From Apteryx mantelli (lineage: Eukaryota; Chordata; Aves; Apterygiformes; Apterygidae), in contig NC_089980.1 of the NCBI RefSeq assembly GCF_036417845.1, positions 42,840,501-42,904,500 of the forward strand: a DNA stretch of 64,000 bases, read 5' to 3'. The first letter of the stretch is position 1. The number at the start of each line of letters is the position of its first letter. The translations under genes and the position numbers were made by a program. Of this stretch, positions 26,673-41,823 are shown one piece after another. The notes under the pieces were generated by a model, which did no database searches, was not told the origin of the DNA, and was given only the letters and a program-made list of their open reading frames with translations.

Positions 26673-29600
26673 GTAGAGCGCGGCGGCGGCGGCGGCAGGT
26701 GCTGCCCGCCGCCGCCGAGCGGAGGACGAGGCGCCGTGGGGCGGCAGGGCGCGCTGCCGGCGCGGCGCGGCGGCTCCGCGGAAAAGCTCCCCGCACAACC
26801 CCGTCCTGAGCGCGGCCCCTGGGGCGGGCGCGGGGGGAAGCTTGCCATCACACCTAGGTGGGCAACGGCGCAGCGGGCGGGTGGGCCCCCTTCCCTCGCC
26901 GTGGCGATAGGAGGGCGTGGGGTGTATTTTGTTTTGGGGTTTTTTTGTTGTTGTTGTCTGCTTCTTGGGACTTCGGGAGTTCATTGAGCTCCTCCAAGCC
27001 TGCCTGAAGCTCCGCTAACTAAATGCATTAGCGTTGAATTCAGCTTCTGTTTTAGCATTCAGGGTGGTTTCTCCTGCCTCAGTGGATGTTGTGTATGAGA
27101 AAGAGAAGGTGAAGCCAGGCTTCTTGGTCCTCTTCTGTCTGACTTTTTTTTTTTTTGTCCTGAATACTCTTGTTATGAGGAAAAGGTGGCTGCGGGCTGT
27201 GCGGAGGTCTGAGAGGTCAGTCAGGATAACTGAAGGAAGGGCTGGGGAAATTGGTCAAAAATGAATGCCTTGCACAGAGGGATGATTACAGCTCTTGCGC
27301 TGTCTGTATTTTTATTTTAGGAGACTTATTTCTTTCCAAGCCATAAGGAGATGATAATCATCCTATCTCTCTTATCTGGTAGAACGCCTCTTCAAAACTA
27401 ATTATTAATCAATAGCATGTAGTAAATCCTGGAGCAATGCAAACTTGCTTAGTGCCTTTTTACAGATGTGGTATCCGTTAAAATATGGTGGCAAGCAATG
27501 GTGAACTATGAAAATAGGCTGCCCAGATATGTGGGACTCCAGTGGCAAAAATGAGTCATTTGGGAGTTTTTTCTTTATTTCAGACATGCTTATATTGACT
27601 AGATCTTCTGGTCTTTGTTTGTTTTTTAATTCACTAAAAGTCTAGTAAAATGCTAAAATACAGAAGACCGGGATAGTGACTCATTAGTTCTATTGATGTA
27701 ATCAATACTTAGAAGAGAATGCAGTTCTTGCTTCTAAAAGTTTGTGGTTTAAATTCTCTTTCTTCAGTTGGTGACTGCTTTCTGTCTGCTTCAGATAGCA
27801 GAGTTTTCTGTTGCTATGTGGTAATGTCCTTATTGTTACCATCTTAGTACCCTATTAAATATGACTCTGGTGTACAGTAGGAAGGGTGGGTGGAGGCTTG
27901 AAACTATAGAGGGATGTGGGGAAATGAAAGACAAGCCATGCTGTGCTGTCCTTTGCTGTGCTGGAAACTTACTGAAATCTTACTCGAGTTTATCCCGAAC
28001 ATCTCTAACATCCTCAAGGAAAACCATTACCTGGGTTGGGGTATGCATTTAAGCCTAGCATGCTGCAAATATAATTCAGAGTTTGGATTCTGGCTCAATT
28101 TAGGATGAAATCCATATTGGTGTGAGGGGGATCATTTAACTAGTGTTTTTTCCACAAGGAAAACCACAGTCCTGAAGGGACAGAAAGATTTCCCTAAAAC
28201 GGATAAAACAACTAGGAAAAAATTCTAGGGCAGTTCATTAGAATGGACGGTATGGTGTAGCTCAATATACTGTGGGGATGGGTGCAGAAGCAGTGAGAAG
28301 AAAAAAGTAATATAGCTCAAACTACAGACAGACCAGAATATCTGGTTTGGGTATCTCTGCACACCACAATGTGGAAGGACTTCTCAGTTATGTGATGTGT
28401 TAGTTCCTGATGGCATCCTCGTAATTCTGTGACTTTCAGTTTTGCCTCTGTGCTCCTTCCAATCATACCTTACTTTCCATATCTGATCTTGGTGGAGTGA
28501 TGATTCCTCATGGATATTCTTTTGTCAGCTCAAGCTCAAGCTTGGCTAAATATAAGGCTTCACTTGCTATTCTTTCACTCTTACTGGTGACTGGAAACTT
28601 TACTGCTTGCTTTCTTCCAGACTTGTGCTTTTGTTGCTCCTCTTAACCTTTTATGTGAGAAGTGATGGGAGGGAGGGGGTGGCATTTCCTACAGAGGAGG
28701 AAGGCAGGGTGAAATCCAGCCCAGTTGAATTTAATAGGAAAAAAAAAATCATGTAAGGACATCAGGGTTTCATCTTGAGTAAACTGTAGAGGATGTAGGA
28801 AACAATCTTCATAGTTGTCCTTTCTCAACCACAGTCCATGCTTTTTTTTCTGTTGTGTTCTGCTGATTCTTTAAAATATTACCAATATTTGTTCTCTTTT
28901 GGCAAATCCCAGTCATCCTGCTTTCACATTAAAACTACAAATTTATTCTCTTGCAGTACATCTAGAATGTTATGATTTAAAAAGTGTATTTTTTTCCTAG
29001 TTCTCACCTTTGTTTTGTTCCTATTTTGAGCCTCTTCCATGGAATCCCTGAACTTGTTCTTGGGATTCTGCATGACTTGTCTCATTTTTCAGCTCTTGTC
29101 TCTTCTTGCCGGGCCTTCAGTTCATCTCGGAGCTTTTTCTCTGCCTGCCTGCTGTCATTGTCATTGACACTCACATGACTCTAACAGAGCCACTTTGAGA
29201 TTTTCAGTCCGTTCACTGATATCCTCTTTAACATCCCCATTTAAAACATACACTGAGTGAAGTTATTCAAAAATCATCACCATGTGTGAATCTAAAATAG
29301 TTGTTAATAAAATGCAAGGATGCAAAGAAATGTTCAAATTGAACTAATAATATCAATTTTGTTTCCAGAAGCAGGTTGAAAGGTGACAAGGATTGACTTA
29401 TTCAGACACAGATCTCTCTGCTGCCCTTTTTGCCACCCAGTGTAGCTCTGAGCTCAACTGAGCCTAATGTTAGCTGTAAGTGCAATGGAAATTTTTTGTG
29501 TGAAGTGGCTACAAAGGTAGAGCTGTAGTGTGATCTTAACCACTTAAAAAGACAAGTAGCTCATCAGCACAGACTCTCAAGTCACATACAGGCTGCTATG

Positions 29601-32600
29601 TCTGTACTGACAGTTTAACTGATTATTTATTAAGGGGGCTGCATTAGGTCAAATATAATCTAAAGTTTATATTCTGTAGTAGAAGATTTCGTAACATCTG
29701 ATTACAGTAGAAATACACTGCAATAAATGCTTATTGCAGTGTGTTTAACAGACACTTTCACAAAACTCACAAGCTGAGTATTGTAGGATATGCTAGAAAG
29801 AAAGCCTATTTTCCCCCAATCCTAACTGAGAGAAATGCTTTAAAAAAAAAAAAAAAAGCTAGTTTAAAAACAACATTTAGAAGTCTTTTATGTGAAGAAT
29901 CCATTTTCTTCTCATTACTATAAGTACCACATTAGTTATCAGAACAATAAGGCTTAAAGAAAGAAGTACTTAAATTCTTATTGGAATAATGCTACTTCGA
30001 CCTGGATGTTAAAGGTGACTGACTCTGGACTGCGTATAGGCTGGTTGCTGCCTATATGTTCGCTGCCATGTTCCTCTGCATAAAGCAGATTGCTCAAATG
30101 AAAACATGGCTAAGATGCTTCACATGGGAATTTATCTAGACCTCCAGAGACTCTGCCACAACTATGTATATGGAGAGAAGAGGCTGCACAATTCCTGGTG
30201 TCGATACAATTATCTTGGGATAGAAATGTCTCATAACACTGTGGAACAGCTGTAAAAATAAGATTTTTTAATATTGGTTTAACTGTGCCATATTTATTGA
30301 TATTGTAGAATCTTAACTGTAACAGTACAAAGTAGCATAAACACTTGTGTGTGTTGATTAAAAGTCTGATTTGCCCTTGCAACTTGCTGCTGTGGCCCAA
30401 AGCCCCGGGGACTCTTGAAGAGGAGGAGGAGGGAGAAGGCTGTGAAATCCACAGTGATCCCACCTTTGCTTACCCTGTTGTAGAACTGAGTTTTGGAGCC
30501 AGAAGCAAGTGTAAGGCAATGCAGTCATTTCCCTCTTCTCCAGTTCCTTACTTTTACTCTTTATTGCTCCATCCTGATTGTGAAATATCAGCTTAATGAT
30601 AAAGGAGCTATTCATGCAAGGAGGAGCCCTCTTGACCCTCGTGTCACTATTCGCGTGAGCAAAGATTTGCAACACTGGGCCCACATCTTGTTTACTGGGA
30701 AATCTTTTTTACTGGCCCACCACAGTCGTTAAGAAATTAAATGCTTCCCATTGATAAACCTCAAGGCTGGTGAAAAGAAAGGAAAGAATTGGAAGATAAG
30801 TGAAAATGATTACTTTCAAAACAGAATAATAAAATGAAAAGAGAAACTGCCGGCTCCGTTTAGGGGAACCAGACAAACATACTAAGTATGAGAACAAATA
30901 ATTGAGGTCTTTATTTGAAAAGCATACAAGACTCTCTAGGCCTGAGAGATAGCTTTAGAAACTTGTTTAGACTTGGAGCCCAGTGCTGTGAACAAACATT
31001 TAGAAAAATTTTAAGGAGAGCTTCTACTAGGATATACATGTCACATGAGGAGATTATGCTAAAGGAAATAACTATAAGTGGCTTGATAGTAGTTTTCCTC
31101 CTTTATTATTATTATATATTTTCTAAAACAAGGCTGTCTTCCCCACCCCCAAATACTGACAGGTGCATTTGCAGGGTTTTCTTTTGTGTTTGGGGGTGGG
31201 GGGAAGGTGAGGGCAATGGAGTTTCATTCTAGACTTGTTTCTTGGAGTTTTTCAGTTTTAGTATGAAACTTTATAAATATACTCTGATTCTGAGCACTGT
31301 ATTTCCCTTACTTCCAAGCTGATACATCAAGGTTCTAATCTACATAAGATACCTTTTAGAAAACTATTATCTGCAAACTTTCTCAAAACTGGAGTTAAGT
31401 TTAAATGTCTTTTGTTAGCTCAACAGTCAATAAACAGAACATGGCTTTTCCTTATGGTTTGCAGAGTGACCCTAAAACTTGATATGTTCACTGATGTAAA
31501 GTCAATATGGACATATTTTCATAATCCTTCCCTTCCCCTATGCCCTTCAGGAGGTGCATAAATAAGGTATGAAAGTTCCCTAGGCTACTCGGGTGGGTTT
31601 GTTTGTTTATTTATTTTAACTCCCTGATCCCTTCCATCTAAGGTATTGGCGTTGGGGAGTGGGGGGAAGAGACTAATTGGAGACTGAATTCCTTAGTTTG
31701 AACTGCCAGATGAGCTGTCCTTTTCAAGACAAAGACTTTTGCATAGTCTGAACTAGCTAAAGCTCAGCAGCTATGAGAGAGACAAGTGGTTGCCAATGCA
31801 AAACCTTTAACTGCAAAGTTGTTGACAAAAGCATCTAATACTGCTCACCTAAAAACTTTACAGTGTCATTTAAGGCTTATGCCTAAGAAATAGCTATTGC
31901 TCAGTGTTTTCAAGTATGTCTCTTCAGTTCTGCACCTTCAAAGTTCAGCAGGGATGAACTGTCAGCCTATCAGTTATAATGGTGCAGTGGCAATATCTGT
32001 AAGAGGAAAATTTAGGATGGGGAGTAGTACCCTACTTCATAGCTTTTCTCTGTGTGTGCCTACATGCAAAAGCATATGTAAGCAGGAATGCTTTTCTGTT
32101 TTCTTCTGTTTAACCATTATATTGTTTAAACTTTCTTGGAACATAGTTAAACAAAACTGATAGTGCATACACTGCAATTCTCTCTGCTGATGGAGCAATA
32201 GCAATCGATCAGAGGTTCTAATTTTTCTGCTATGGACTTGTCCTTGAGTGCTTGTAGTATGTTGCCCTTATTTTAGGGCAGAATGTTAGTATTACCTGAC
32301 ATGTTACCTTCCTCTCTTAGGTGTGTTTCTGACAAGCTCTGCTCTGGAGATGATGCCACGCAAGAAACTTTGCAGGTTATCAACTGCCTGTTGTCCTAAA
32401 AGGTCTTGGAACCACTGTTTAGCTTCATGCTGTATATATAGTTATTGCAAGATACCTGCAGTAGCCAGTGAAAATACAGTGTAATGATGACTGTGTATAG
32501 ATTTCCTTCTTGAAATAAACTGTTGCTTTTGCTCTTAATCTGATTAAACAAAAAGAATTATTGTTTTGTTTTTCTCCCAATGCTGTTGACCTTCAGAGTA

Positions 32601-35600
32601 ATCACATTACGCACTGATACTGCAAGTAGATGTCAACATAGTAACATACAACCAGAAGCAAGCTGGATTGCAAATGACACTCAGTAGCTTGATTAGCAGG
32701 GAAGCAAGTGAGAATGCTTTTGAGAAAACTACTGCTTATAAGTATATATGTATAATCCAAATGGACCAGCCATATTTACAAGGGTGAAAATTCATGGTTT
32801 GTTTTTATCTTAACTCTGTGCTGTGCTTAAATCCCATGGTAGTTATCTTGAAAGAAAAAGTTAATATTGTAATACAGTTTTCCAAAGGGAGCATGCCTTT
32901 TTACTTTTTCAGGATCCCTTACTAATATTAACCTGAACAGAAAAAAATGATTTCTGAGGCAAGTTTGTCATAACTTTCATCTGTATATTTTTCTAGTATT
33001 AAACTGGGTTACAATCTTATGGGGACTCTTGAAAGGTTAAAATCTATATCCTTCTTATGCCGCTGGGATAATCCTTTTGTTCTCATCATGACCTATGTGT
33101 TTAATGCTTTGTCAAAACTGGAAGCCAAGTGCTCTAAAACTATGTCTATATTAGCAGTTAGTGCAGCCCATTGGGAGTAGACATGTAGAGCAAAACAATT
33201 GGCGCTAAGGACCTGAAGCCCCCAGTGTGTGCATTTGCAGGGATTGCTTTTTTCTGACTGTACTATGATCTTATGGATTGAATGCCCATGAGCAGTTCAC
33301 GTGCATTCGATTTCTTCCTGGAATACATCTTGTAGTTTGGTTTAGTCCGAAAGGAGTTCAGCTCATATGCTCTGAGTCTGCTCTGCAGTGTCAATCAAAG
33401 CAGGATAATTGGGGGCAGTAAGGAGAGTAACTTCAGCGGTGCACTCCTGATCTGAACTAAAATACAACTGCAGTCGCATGCAAAGCTGTTTATGCCATTA
33501 CAGTCCTCCTCAGAACTGTATTTCTAGGCCGAGCAAACCCCTAAAACATGGCATGCAGTAAGCACGCCTCATTTTTACTGCCCTCTTTGTTGAAGGGATG
33601 GTATAGGTTTGAAGGCATAACTTTGTACTGCTTTATCTCCTGTTGTCTTTCTGATTCATATTCCTCAAGCAAGAACAGCAGGATCTAGTGTTTAGGCTTT
33701 GCACTAAAACACTAAGTTCTTCTTTAACAGATAACTCTAGACATGCATTTTTTTTCCTGTTTCCCTGCATGTTATTTTTGTCTTGTCTGTATATTAGAAG
33801 CCTCAGATATCACTGTATTAATTATGTGCTTATCAACATTTTAATTATAGGCAGGAGAGATTCCTTCTAGGCCTGCCTTACCCTAGCAGGTCTATTTACA
33901 GTCAAATTGGAACAGAAGTTAACTTTTCTTTTTTTGCATTGTGCTGTGTGAATTCCAGGGGTTCAAAGGCACTGCTGGGTGCTAAGTAGCTTTAGAAGTG
34001 CTTTAAGTTCAAACTTCTTGCACTGTTTTCTGAAGAGGAAGAAACATGCCTGATGTAAAGGAAGTAGGAAGCTAACATCAATAGGTTGTATATCATAGCT
34101 TCTGCTGAAAGTCTGAAATCATTGCATCATGAAACATTCCTTTTCTACCAACATGTGCATCTCTAGCATTTCTCCTGATTTTGACCCTTGACATGACCTG
34201 ATTTTTAACCCTTGTTGCAGGACTGGTTAGTGCTGCGCCCATCTGTAGGACTGTATTTCTGCCTCAGAGAAAAGGTGGAAGCTGGACATGATTGAGCAAA
34301 CTGGCAAATACTAAATTGACTTTGTTCTATACTGACATCTTTCAGATATTGCATAAGCAGCTTCCAGCTGCTGAGAAATGAAACTTAGACCTGTGTGCCT
34401 CCGGGCTTGCAGCAGGTGCAAAAGAAAGTCTCAGGACTAGTCTCTAGACCTATCACAGGTCTCTGAACTCTGTTCCTTTTTAACAACAAAGATATCAGTT
34501 ATTTAACATAGATTTGGACTCTAAAGTAAGGCATGAGATTGTTGGATGATGGCAGCTAACGAGTGATAGCTAATGGAGCCTGAAAATAATCCTGCAAATG
34601 ATTTTGAAGGTCCTGAGGTGGAAAGTATAGTCATCTATGATAAAGTATTTTTGTGGCTTGTGCTGAAAAATGCGTATGTGACCTCTAAGAGCTCATACTG
34701 CTGCTCCTTTTATACTCCCAACCCCCTGTAGGGGAGTAAAAAAAAAGCTGTGGAGGGAAAGTTGCTTAAGAATCATGTGTGGTTCTTTGGCAGAGAAACT
34801 GCAGCTGCAAGTATGTTTGCTCTGGCCTTTGAGGGAAGCAAGGCTGATGAGTCTCTTCCAAGCACCAAGGGAACAGGGGAGGTGACTGGAGCCAAGCAGC
34901 TGCATAGAGGGAAGGGGTCTAACCAACCTCGCTCGCGGTACTGACTTCTTCCACAGGTTTCTATTGAATCAGTCTGGCTGGAGCCCTCCCTCTACTACAC
35001 ACACAGCTGTAATAGTTGCTGCTAACTAGCTCCGCAGACTGTTATGAAAATATGTTAAAATCAAATTAAATAGTTGGACCATGATAACTTGCCAATTGAA
35101 TCAGAATTTCAACCTTCAAGCCAGTGTAAGTCATGATAACTTGTCAATTAAGTTAGAATTTCAACCTTCAAGCTTGTGTAAATGGTGCGTACGTGACTGC
35201 AGAATGATAGAGGGCAGTTCTGTAATCGTTTGCCTTGTTGGCACAAGGATTTTTAAGTGGCATTGAAGTTCATGCTTAGAAAATCACTCTTTCATATTGG
35301 TATCAGTGTACACTGAAAGCTTTATGCTTGTGTCAAGTGATCACTATCAATTTGCCCTTCTAAAATAAGATTTGCATGTTTCCACTTTCATTCGTTTAGG
35401 GCTTTGGGGGTGGAGGGCAAGAGAAGAGAAAGGAAGAATGTAAAACTTCAGAGTTGCTTCCCTTAGAGTAGCAAAACCAGTAGCAAAGTTTGTTCTGTCC
35501 CTATGTAATTTGTTGCAGTAGCACTGGATTTTCAAGGTAGACTCTCGGACCAGACTGCATGGCTTGACAGTTCCTTCTGGGACAGTAGAGTAACTGCAGT

Positions 35601-38600
35601 ATTTAATGAAGTTGCTACATAGCCTCTGCAAGGTCCTAAACCTGCCAGCCTACTTAGTGAAATGAAAGTAGATGTGTTTCTTTTGCTTGAATGTGAGATA
35701 TAGTTCACACTTTGGGAGAGCCTTGGCTTTATTTGCATGTGTTTTAAGAATGCATGCCCAGCTCTGCTACAATATAGACAGCTGGTCATTTGGACAGATG
35801 TCCCAACAGCTGTTTTTTCTTTTCCTGACAGAGAAATACTGACATAAAGTAGTTTCACTGGGTGTTGTCTAGGTGCTTACAGCTGAATTTTGTTCATCTT
35901 TCTGAAGAAAATTCTTACTCATTTGAAGTAACTGCAGCTTTTCTGTGAATTTGACTTTCTGTGCATCTCTGACGCCAAGCAGGTTTTAAGCTGGGTGGAG
36001 GTGTCTCTACCTAGTGAAGTGCAAGTGCTTCCTCTGCCTCCAGCTTCTAAGGAGAAGGAAATAGATGCTTGCTGAACAGTTAGAGGTGACAGTTGCAGGA
36101 AATCAAGGGTAGGAAGGAAAGAGTGTAATAAACAGGAGGCAGCAATGATAGTGCTGCTGCCAGTTGACCCCTCTTCCCATAATACAGTGGCAAGAAGATA
36201 GCAAGATGTTTTGGCTTTTTTATATGCTCAGGGATGCAGCAATTGAGAGAGGTGGCAGAGCACAGACTCTACCTACCTGCCCCATACCAATGCTCCATGT
36301 TACTTTTTGCCTTCAACTCAACTCATGTTAGATGTTTAGGAGTGAACTGGAAATGTACGTGAAACTTTACCAATCTGGAAGTGTGCACAATCTGGTAGTC
36401 TCATAATTGGGGGGGGGTGCACAAGGAGGAGTTGGATTTGTGCCACATAGCTGAACTTTTCTGTGCAATAATTCTGTTGAAACTGAGTAATTAATGAATA
36501 TGGCTTGCGATGATGTGAAATGCAGTAGCTAAAGTAGTTGTCCTCATTCATTCCAAAGTCACTGGTTAAATGTGTTTGCCTTGTGTAACTACAGTGGATT
36601 GAAACTGGGATTTTTTGGCTATCATAACTTCTTGATTCTTCTGCATCTTATGAAATCATTTTTCTCCTCTCTTCTCAATGTTGTCTGTGGGGAGACTATC
36701 CCACTTTAGTAGTCATTGGAATATTTCCCTTCTTCCTCTTGATTTCAGTAGTAAGATGCAAAACGCCATCATAAAGACACCAGGCATGGCAACATCCTTA
36801 TCTCAGTTATGAACTAGTTTGTGTGATGCTGCCATTCTGAAGTCTGAACAAAGCTATTTTGACATTCAGGTGGGTGGGAGTGAAAAACATAGTAAAACCA
36901 CCTTGAAAAATTTTGAACTGATAAAGCTGAACTTGAAGACTGTAATCTAATTAACAACTGAGATCTGCTAGTTTAATATTGCAGCAAAAACAATTCCAGA
37001 ACAAACTTTAAAGCTAAACTCAAGCTGTGAAACAAGTTTGTTTAAAGGTTTTTCAGTTGAATAAAATTGCTTTTTGTTTGTTTGTTCAAAACATTTTTTA
37101 CAGGATATATCCCAGTTAAATGTGATGACTTGTTTACCATGGGTTTCTGCCTAGGAACTACATGGGATACAGAATTGAAAAGATACTTCAATAATTTTTT
37201 TCAATGTAATATCAGCTCTGTTATTGGGAGGGTATTTTGTTTTTGTCTAAGTTATTTATTGGAAGCCCCCGGGAAAGAAAACACTGTGTGTATACTTAGT
37301 AATATAGTGCTGAACATACTAAAATAGCAGAAGATTGTGTTCCAGTGTGTGTTGTAGCAGGGGAATGGGTTTTAAGGTTATACTAGTCCAGCAAAAATGG
37401 ATTTTGTGCATACACTGATTATGCTGCTCTAACTGATTCAGAGATCATCTAATGCATATGTAGCTCTTAGTAGCAGTGATGTTATTACCAGTCAATTCAC
37501 TCCTGCACCACAAGAAACAAGGCAGACTAGCCAAGTTATGCTATTACAGGTCTGACAGTGTCTAGATCAGACCGTTTCCCAGCACACTTATCTTAGTCAC
37601 TGATTGCACTCCTTCATATCCTGCCTTAACTGTGCTGGCAGATCTCTGCATCTGTATGTGAATGTATTTGTCCCAAGCAGCCTCCCCTCCTTTCCCCCTT
37701 CCCCCACCCCAAGATCAGTCTTGAACGGATTTAATGTTGAAGGGATTTGTAGTACATCAGAGGATCAAGGTGAATGATAGCATAATTTTGTTTTAAGTTA
37801 AGCTGTGGATAAAGCTAAATGCACAGTAACAAAAGTCTCAAAGTAAGCAGTGTTTCTGCAGTGGTGGGTTTTTTCCTTGAGGCTCCTGTTAACATAAAAC
37901 TATCACCTTGCTGTTCTTGCAAAGCATCCTGTCCTTGTTGACATTGGAAGCCTGCCTTGCCTTGCCACCTCCTCCTCCTCCTCTCTAATGGAACGCTACA
38001 GGGCAGGAGACTAGAGTGGTCAAGGTTACGTAAAGTTTTCAGTTGATTTAAACTACACTGGAAATTTTTTGTTTGTTTGTTTGGCTTAACAAGGTGAGTT
38101 CGTAGTTTCTACCCCTGGAGAGTTAATAGCCTACAGTGTAGTCCTTGTTCCTGTTTTGTGGTTCAAAAGTCTGCTCGATCAAAAATGCTGCCATTGTTGT
38201 CAGCACTGTTCTCCACTCAAGTCTGTCTGATTGAAGCTTTGTTTCATTGCTTCGATGCAGTTGAAAGACAGGATTTTTATTCTATCATGCGCAAGCTCAC
38301 TAAATTCTCAAGCAAGTAACAAGTGTCCAGGAGCTGTTTTGTTTTGTTTTGTTTTTCCTTAAGATATTGTTATCAGAGATGTAAATCCCTTTCAGCCTAT
38401 CTTCAGTTTCCAAATACTTGAAAAAATTTTCTTGATCATCCTGACTCAGTTTTTGTTTAGCCAGCTGCTAGGAAGAAAATGTCATCTTGAGATTAAGTTT
38501 AATGCAGGCTGCTGCACTACTGCCTCCTACCTTTGCTGTATTTCTAGGATGTTAAGTAGGAGATGAGGTGTGATGCTACCTTGGGCAGCATCTTCTAGTC

Positions 38601-41600
38601 TGTCTTCAGAGAAGCAAAACCTTTAACGTTGCGTTGAAATTTGGGGGTGAAATCCAAAAACACTTTTGAAAACAGAAGCCTATGGAATTTTTAGTCCTAG
38701 CTACTACAAACATCCATAAAAACTTTTTGGAGTTTATTGTTTGTTTGTTTTTTAACTCTTCAGGTGACTTTCTGTAACTCTTTTAATCTGAAATGTATCT
38801 TTTTATGCATGGCTATGTATGGGAGGGAGCATAATAAACTTCTCAATGCAATAATACTTCAGGCTGCAATTCACTCAATGACTTGAGAGGCTTCTTTAGG
38901 CCTCTGTAAGCAAAGCTGTCAAACTTGGATCTCCTGTGTTTTGACTTGTCCTAATGAACTATTTTTATACACTGAAAGCTTGGGGTGGGGGGCATTAATT
39001 TTATATTCAACTGACCCTTTTACTTCTCTTGTGTAGTATCAACACTCTTCTATATATATTCCAGTTGCATTTTATTGGTGAGTGAAAGTCTACTAAGATG
39101 AACTAGATTGCTGGGTTGCTGCTCCAGGTCTTGAGGCCTTGTTTGTGGAAAGAAAAAAAAAAATTACAGTGCTTCAAAGATATGATCCAACCCATCCCCA
39201 TCTAGTAAATTTATCTCAGTAAACTGTTTTTATTGACTGTAAGATTGTTTTGGTTTAATTTAAATCTACTCGAAATCAACTTCAGCTAAACTAAACTATT
39301 ATTCTGAAAACTTGGGCTGTTGTGTGGTCTTAGCATCTGCTTATGCAGTCGGTACCAACTCTACAGTAAACTGTTGTATAGTCTCATGTAAACATGGTCT
39401 GGTTCTAACCCTACCTAACATAGGTCACCAACTGGTGTCAGGGCTTGATTAAACTACTTGACCCTTCTGCTTCCACTTTCTTATCTGTAAAATGGGGGCA
39501 ACAGCATTTACCAAAGCTATTTGAAAGGGGAGTTGACTATGTTAGTCACCATGTATGTATTCAGATAGGAAGGAAACCTAATCAGCTATTACTGCTTTCC
39601 ATCTTCTTAATTCAGCTGATGCAACATAAGAGTTGTTAAAATACTTCCCTTTTCAACCAAAAGCTGTATCATAAGCATATCTGCACAGGAGCTCTCAAAA
39701 TTAATCTGTATTAATGAAGCTATGAAATCCTCTGATATGTTTTATTTCTGAATAACAGTAATCTTTCTTCTGAGGAAGAAAAGTTGGGGCACTTAGCATC
39801 TGCAGAACAGCTGCAGTTCTCATGCAGCAGTAACCTTTAGTTAATTTGTCTTCAAAACATGTCTATGTGGAACTTGGGAAAGTGAAGAGGAAACAGTTCT
39901 GTAATTGTATTAATCACAAAAGCAAGGCAATGCTGATAAAGCAGTGAAAATGCTTTTCATCAAAATAGTTTATTAACTAGTTCATTAAACTGGAATCTAG
40001 TCCTGAAATTAATAGGGGGGGAAAAAAACTATATCAACTGTTAAATTTTGTAGTCTTCATCTAATAAAGAACCGAGCTGCCTTTTCCAAACCGTTAGTAT
40101 TTAAGTCCATTGCACATAAATGGAAAGGAGAAATAAAATTAAGCAGCATTTGGTTCACTCAACCATGGAATCTGCAAGTATCACAAATGGGTAAGCTTCA
40201 GGTCTCTACTCTGCAATGACAAAATAGTTCCAGTTAACTAATTTGCTGAATTATGAGTTTCACTTATTATTTAACTCTGCAGAAAGCTTCAAAAGGAAAT
40301 AACCTTGTTGATCTCTTTCCATTAATATCTCTCACATTGTTTGTCCTATGAATTATGACTTATAGGAAAATTTACTATTCATGCTATACATCATACATAA
40401 GCAGGTCTTAAAGAGCACATGCTGTAAAAATATTGACATGCCTCCGAGAGGTTAATATCCATACAGATTAGAAGTTTTTTCCAGAGGAAACAGTAACACC
40501 TATTTGTACTGCAGAATGGAAGCAGAACTCAATTTGTTCACATCGTTTTTTTGCTTTGATGGACTCACCACCTAAGTATCAAAATGACTTGACTTCATGT
40601 TTCATCTTACTAATAGAAAATATTCCAGAACTCAAGGGTTTATTGCAGGGGAACTCGTTACTTCTTCTGTCACAATAGTTTGCCCTTTGTCTTTTTTTTT
40701 ACACATCTGGGCTGGGAGGTTGCTAGGGAAGCATGCTGCTATCTAGTTATTGTGGCAAGGAAAATATTAGGAGCAGGACTTCAATGTTAGAGCACAAAGA
40801 TCTGTCGGCTGACTTTTAGATGTGAAGGCTGGCCTCTCTACCAATTTGACTGGACTGACAAATGAAGACGTTTGGATCATTTAAATCTTTAAAAAGTCAT
40901 GTGACTCTGTCTTGCGTTTCTACTATGCTGGGGCAGGAGGCAGTCGGTAGTGAGGAGAAACTTAGAAAAACTGTTCAACTGTAATGGTAAATTTTTTTAA
41001 AAAAAACCTCAGAATTCACCTTGTAGCGGATTAAGACTGCCTGATTTCTGATTGCACAGTAGCTTTCAGTTCTTCTGTGCTTTTTCTTAGGGGCTTGAAT
41101 GCATGGTGTAAAGTAAGAATGAAAACTGCAGCAGTAGCCACAAGAAGAGTTCACTATTCCACACTAAGGTGCAGAAATAGCAACAAATACTTCCAAAGAC
41201 CTGACTATTCACAACCTGTATCTTCTTTGAGTTGTAAGTCTGTAAAAAGATTATTAAAAAACTGAACAAAGCAGTAACGATCGCTAATTCCTTGTTAAAC
41301 CATTATCTTTTCCCTAAGGGCATATGAGCAATGCTGGTTTGTCCTTCCTTGCCTTGGAAAGAGAGAAGAGAGATGTGCTTAGTCCCATTCTTGTTTGGGT
41401 TGAATGTCATTTTGTGGAATCATTTTTGAATTTACAGTGTGAGAACTAAAGTCTCAGACTTGGGGCATTCCTTTCAATTCAGGGAGTCTGGGAATATGAC
41501 AAGGGTTTCCATGAGGATGGGAAACATGGAAGCTAGAAAACTTATTGCAGACAATGAAATCAAGAAGCACTGTTTGCGGAACAGGTTTCCCCAAACACTA

Positions 41601-41771
41601 ATGTATGCAATGTGAAGACTTCTTAGAAAATGCCTATGTTTTGATTGAATTTCTCACACTGTGAATTTTGAAATTATTTTTACAAAATAGTGGTTTATGA
41701 CTGGAAGCAGCAAAGGTGGATGAAACTCTTGCTTTGCTTTTCACCAAAGCAAATAGTCAAAGATCCTGCCT

Positions 41772-41823
<52 letters not shown>

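Larger units (their letters stand above)
25770..26900 (+). promoter_or_regulatory. KCNK5: CpG island spanning the KCNK5 promoter, 5' UTR and exon 1
   Basis: GC content and CpG density rise abruptly near 25770 and fall back after about 26900, against AT-leaning flanks. The island covers the start codon. Within it are an NRF1-like core (CGCATGCGCG at 26101-26110), a GC box (GGGGCGGG near 26115), a CCAAT pentamer at 26076-26080, and no evident TATA box. This is the usual layout of a dispersed CpG-island promoter. The transcription start cannot be placed from sequence alone. Confidence 0.85.
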
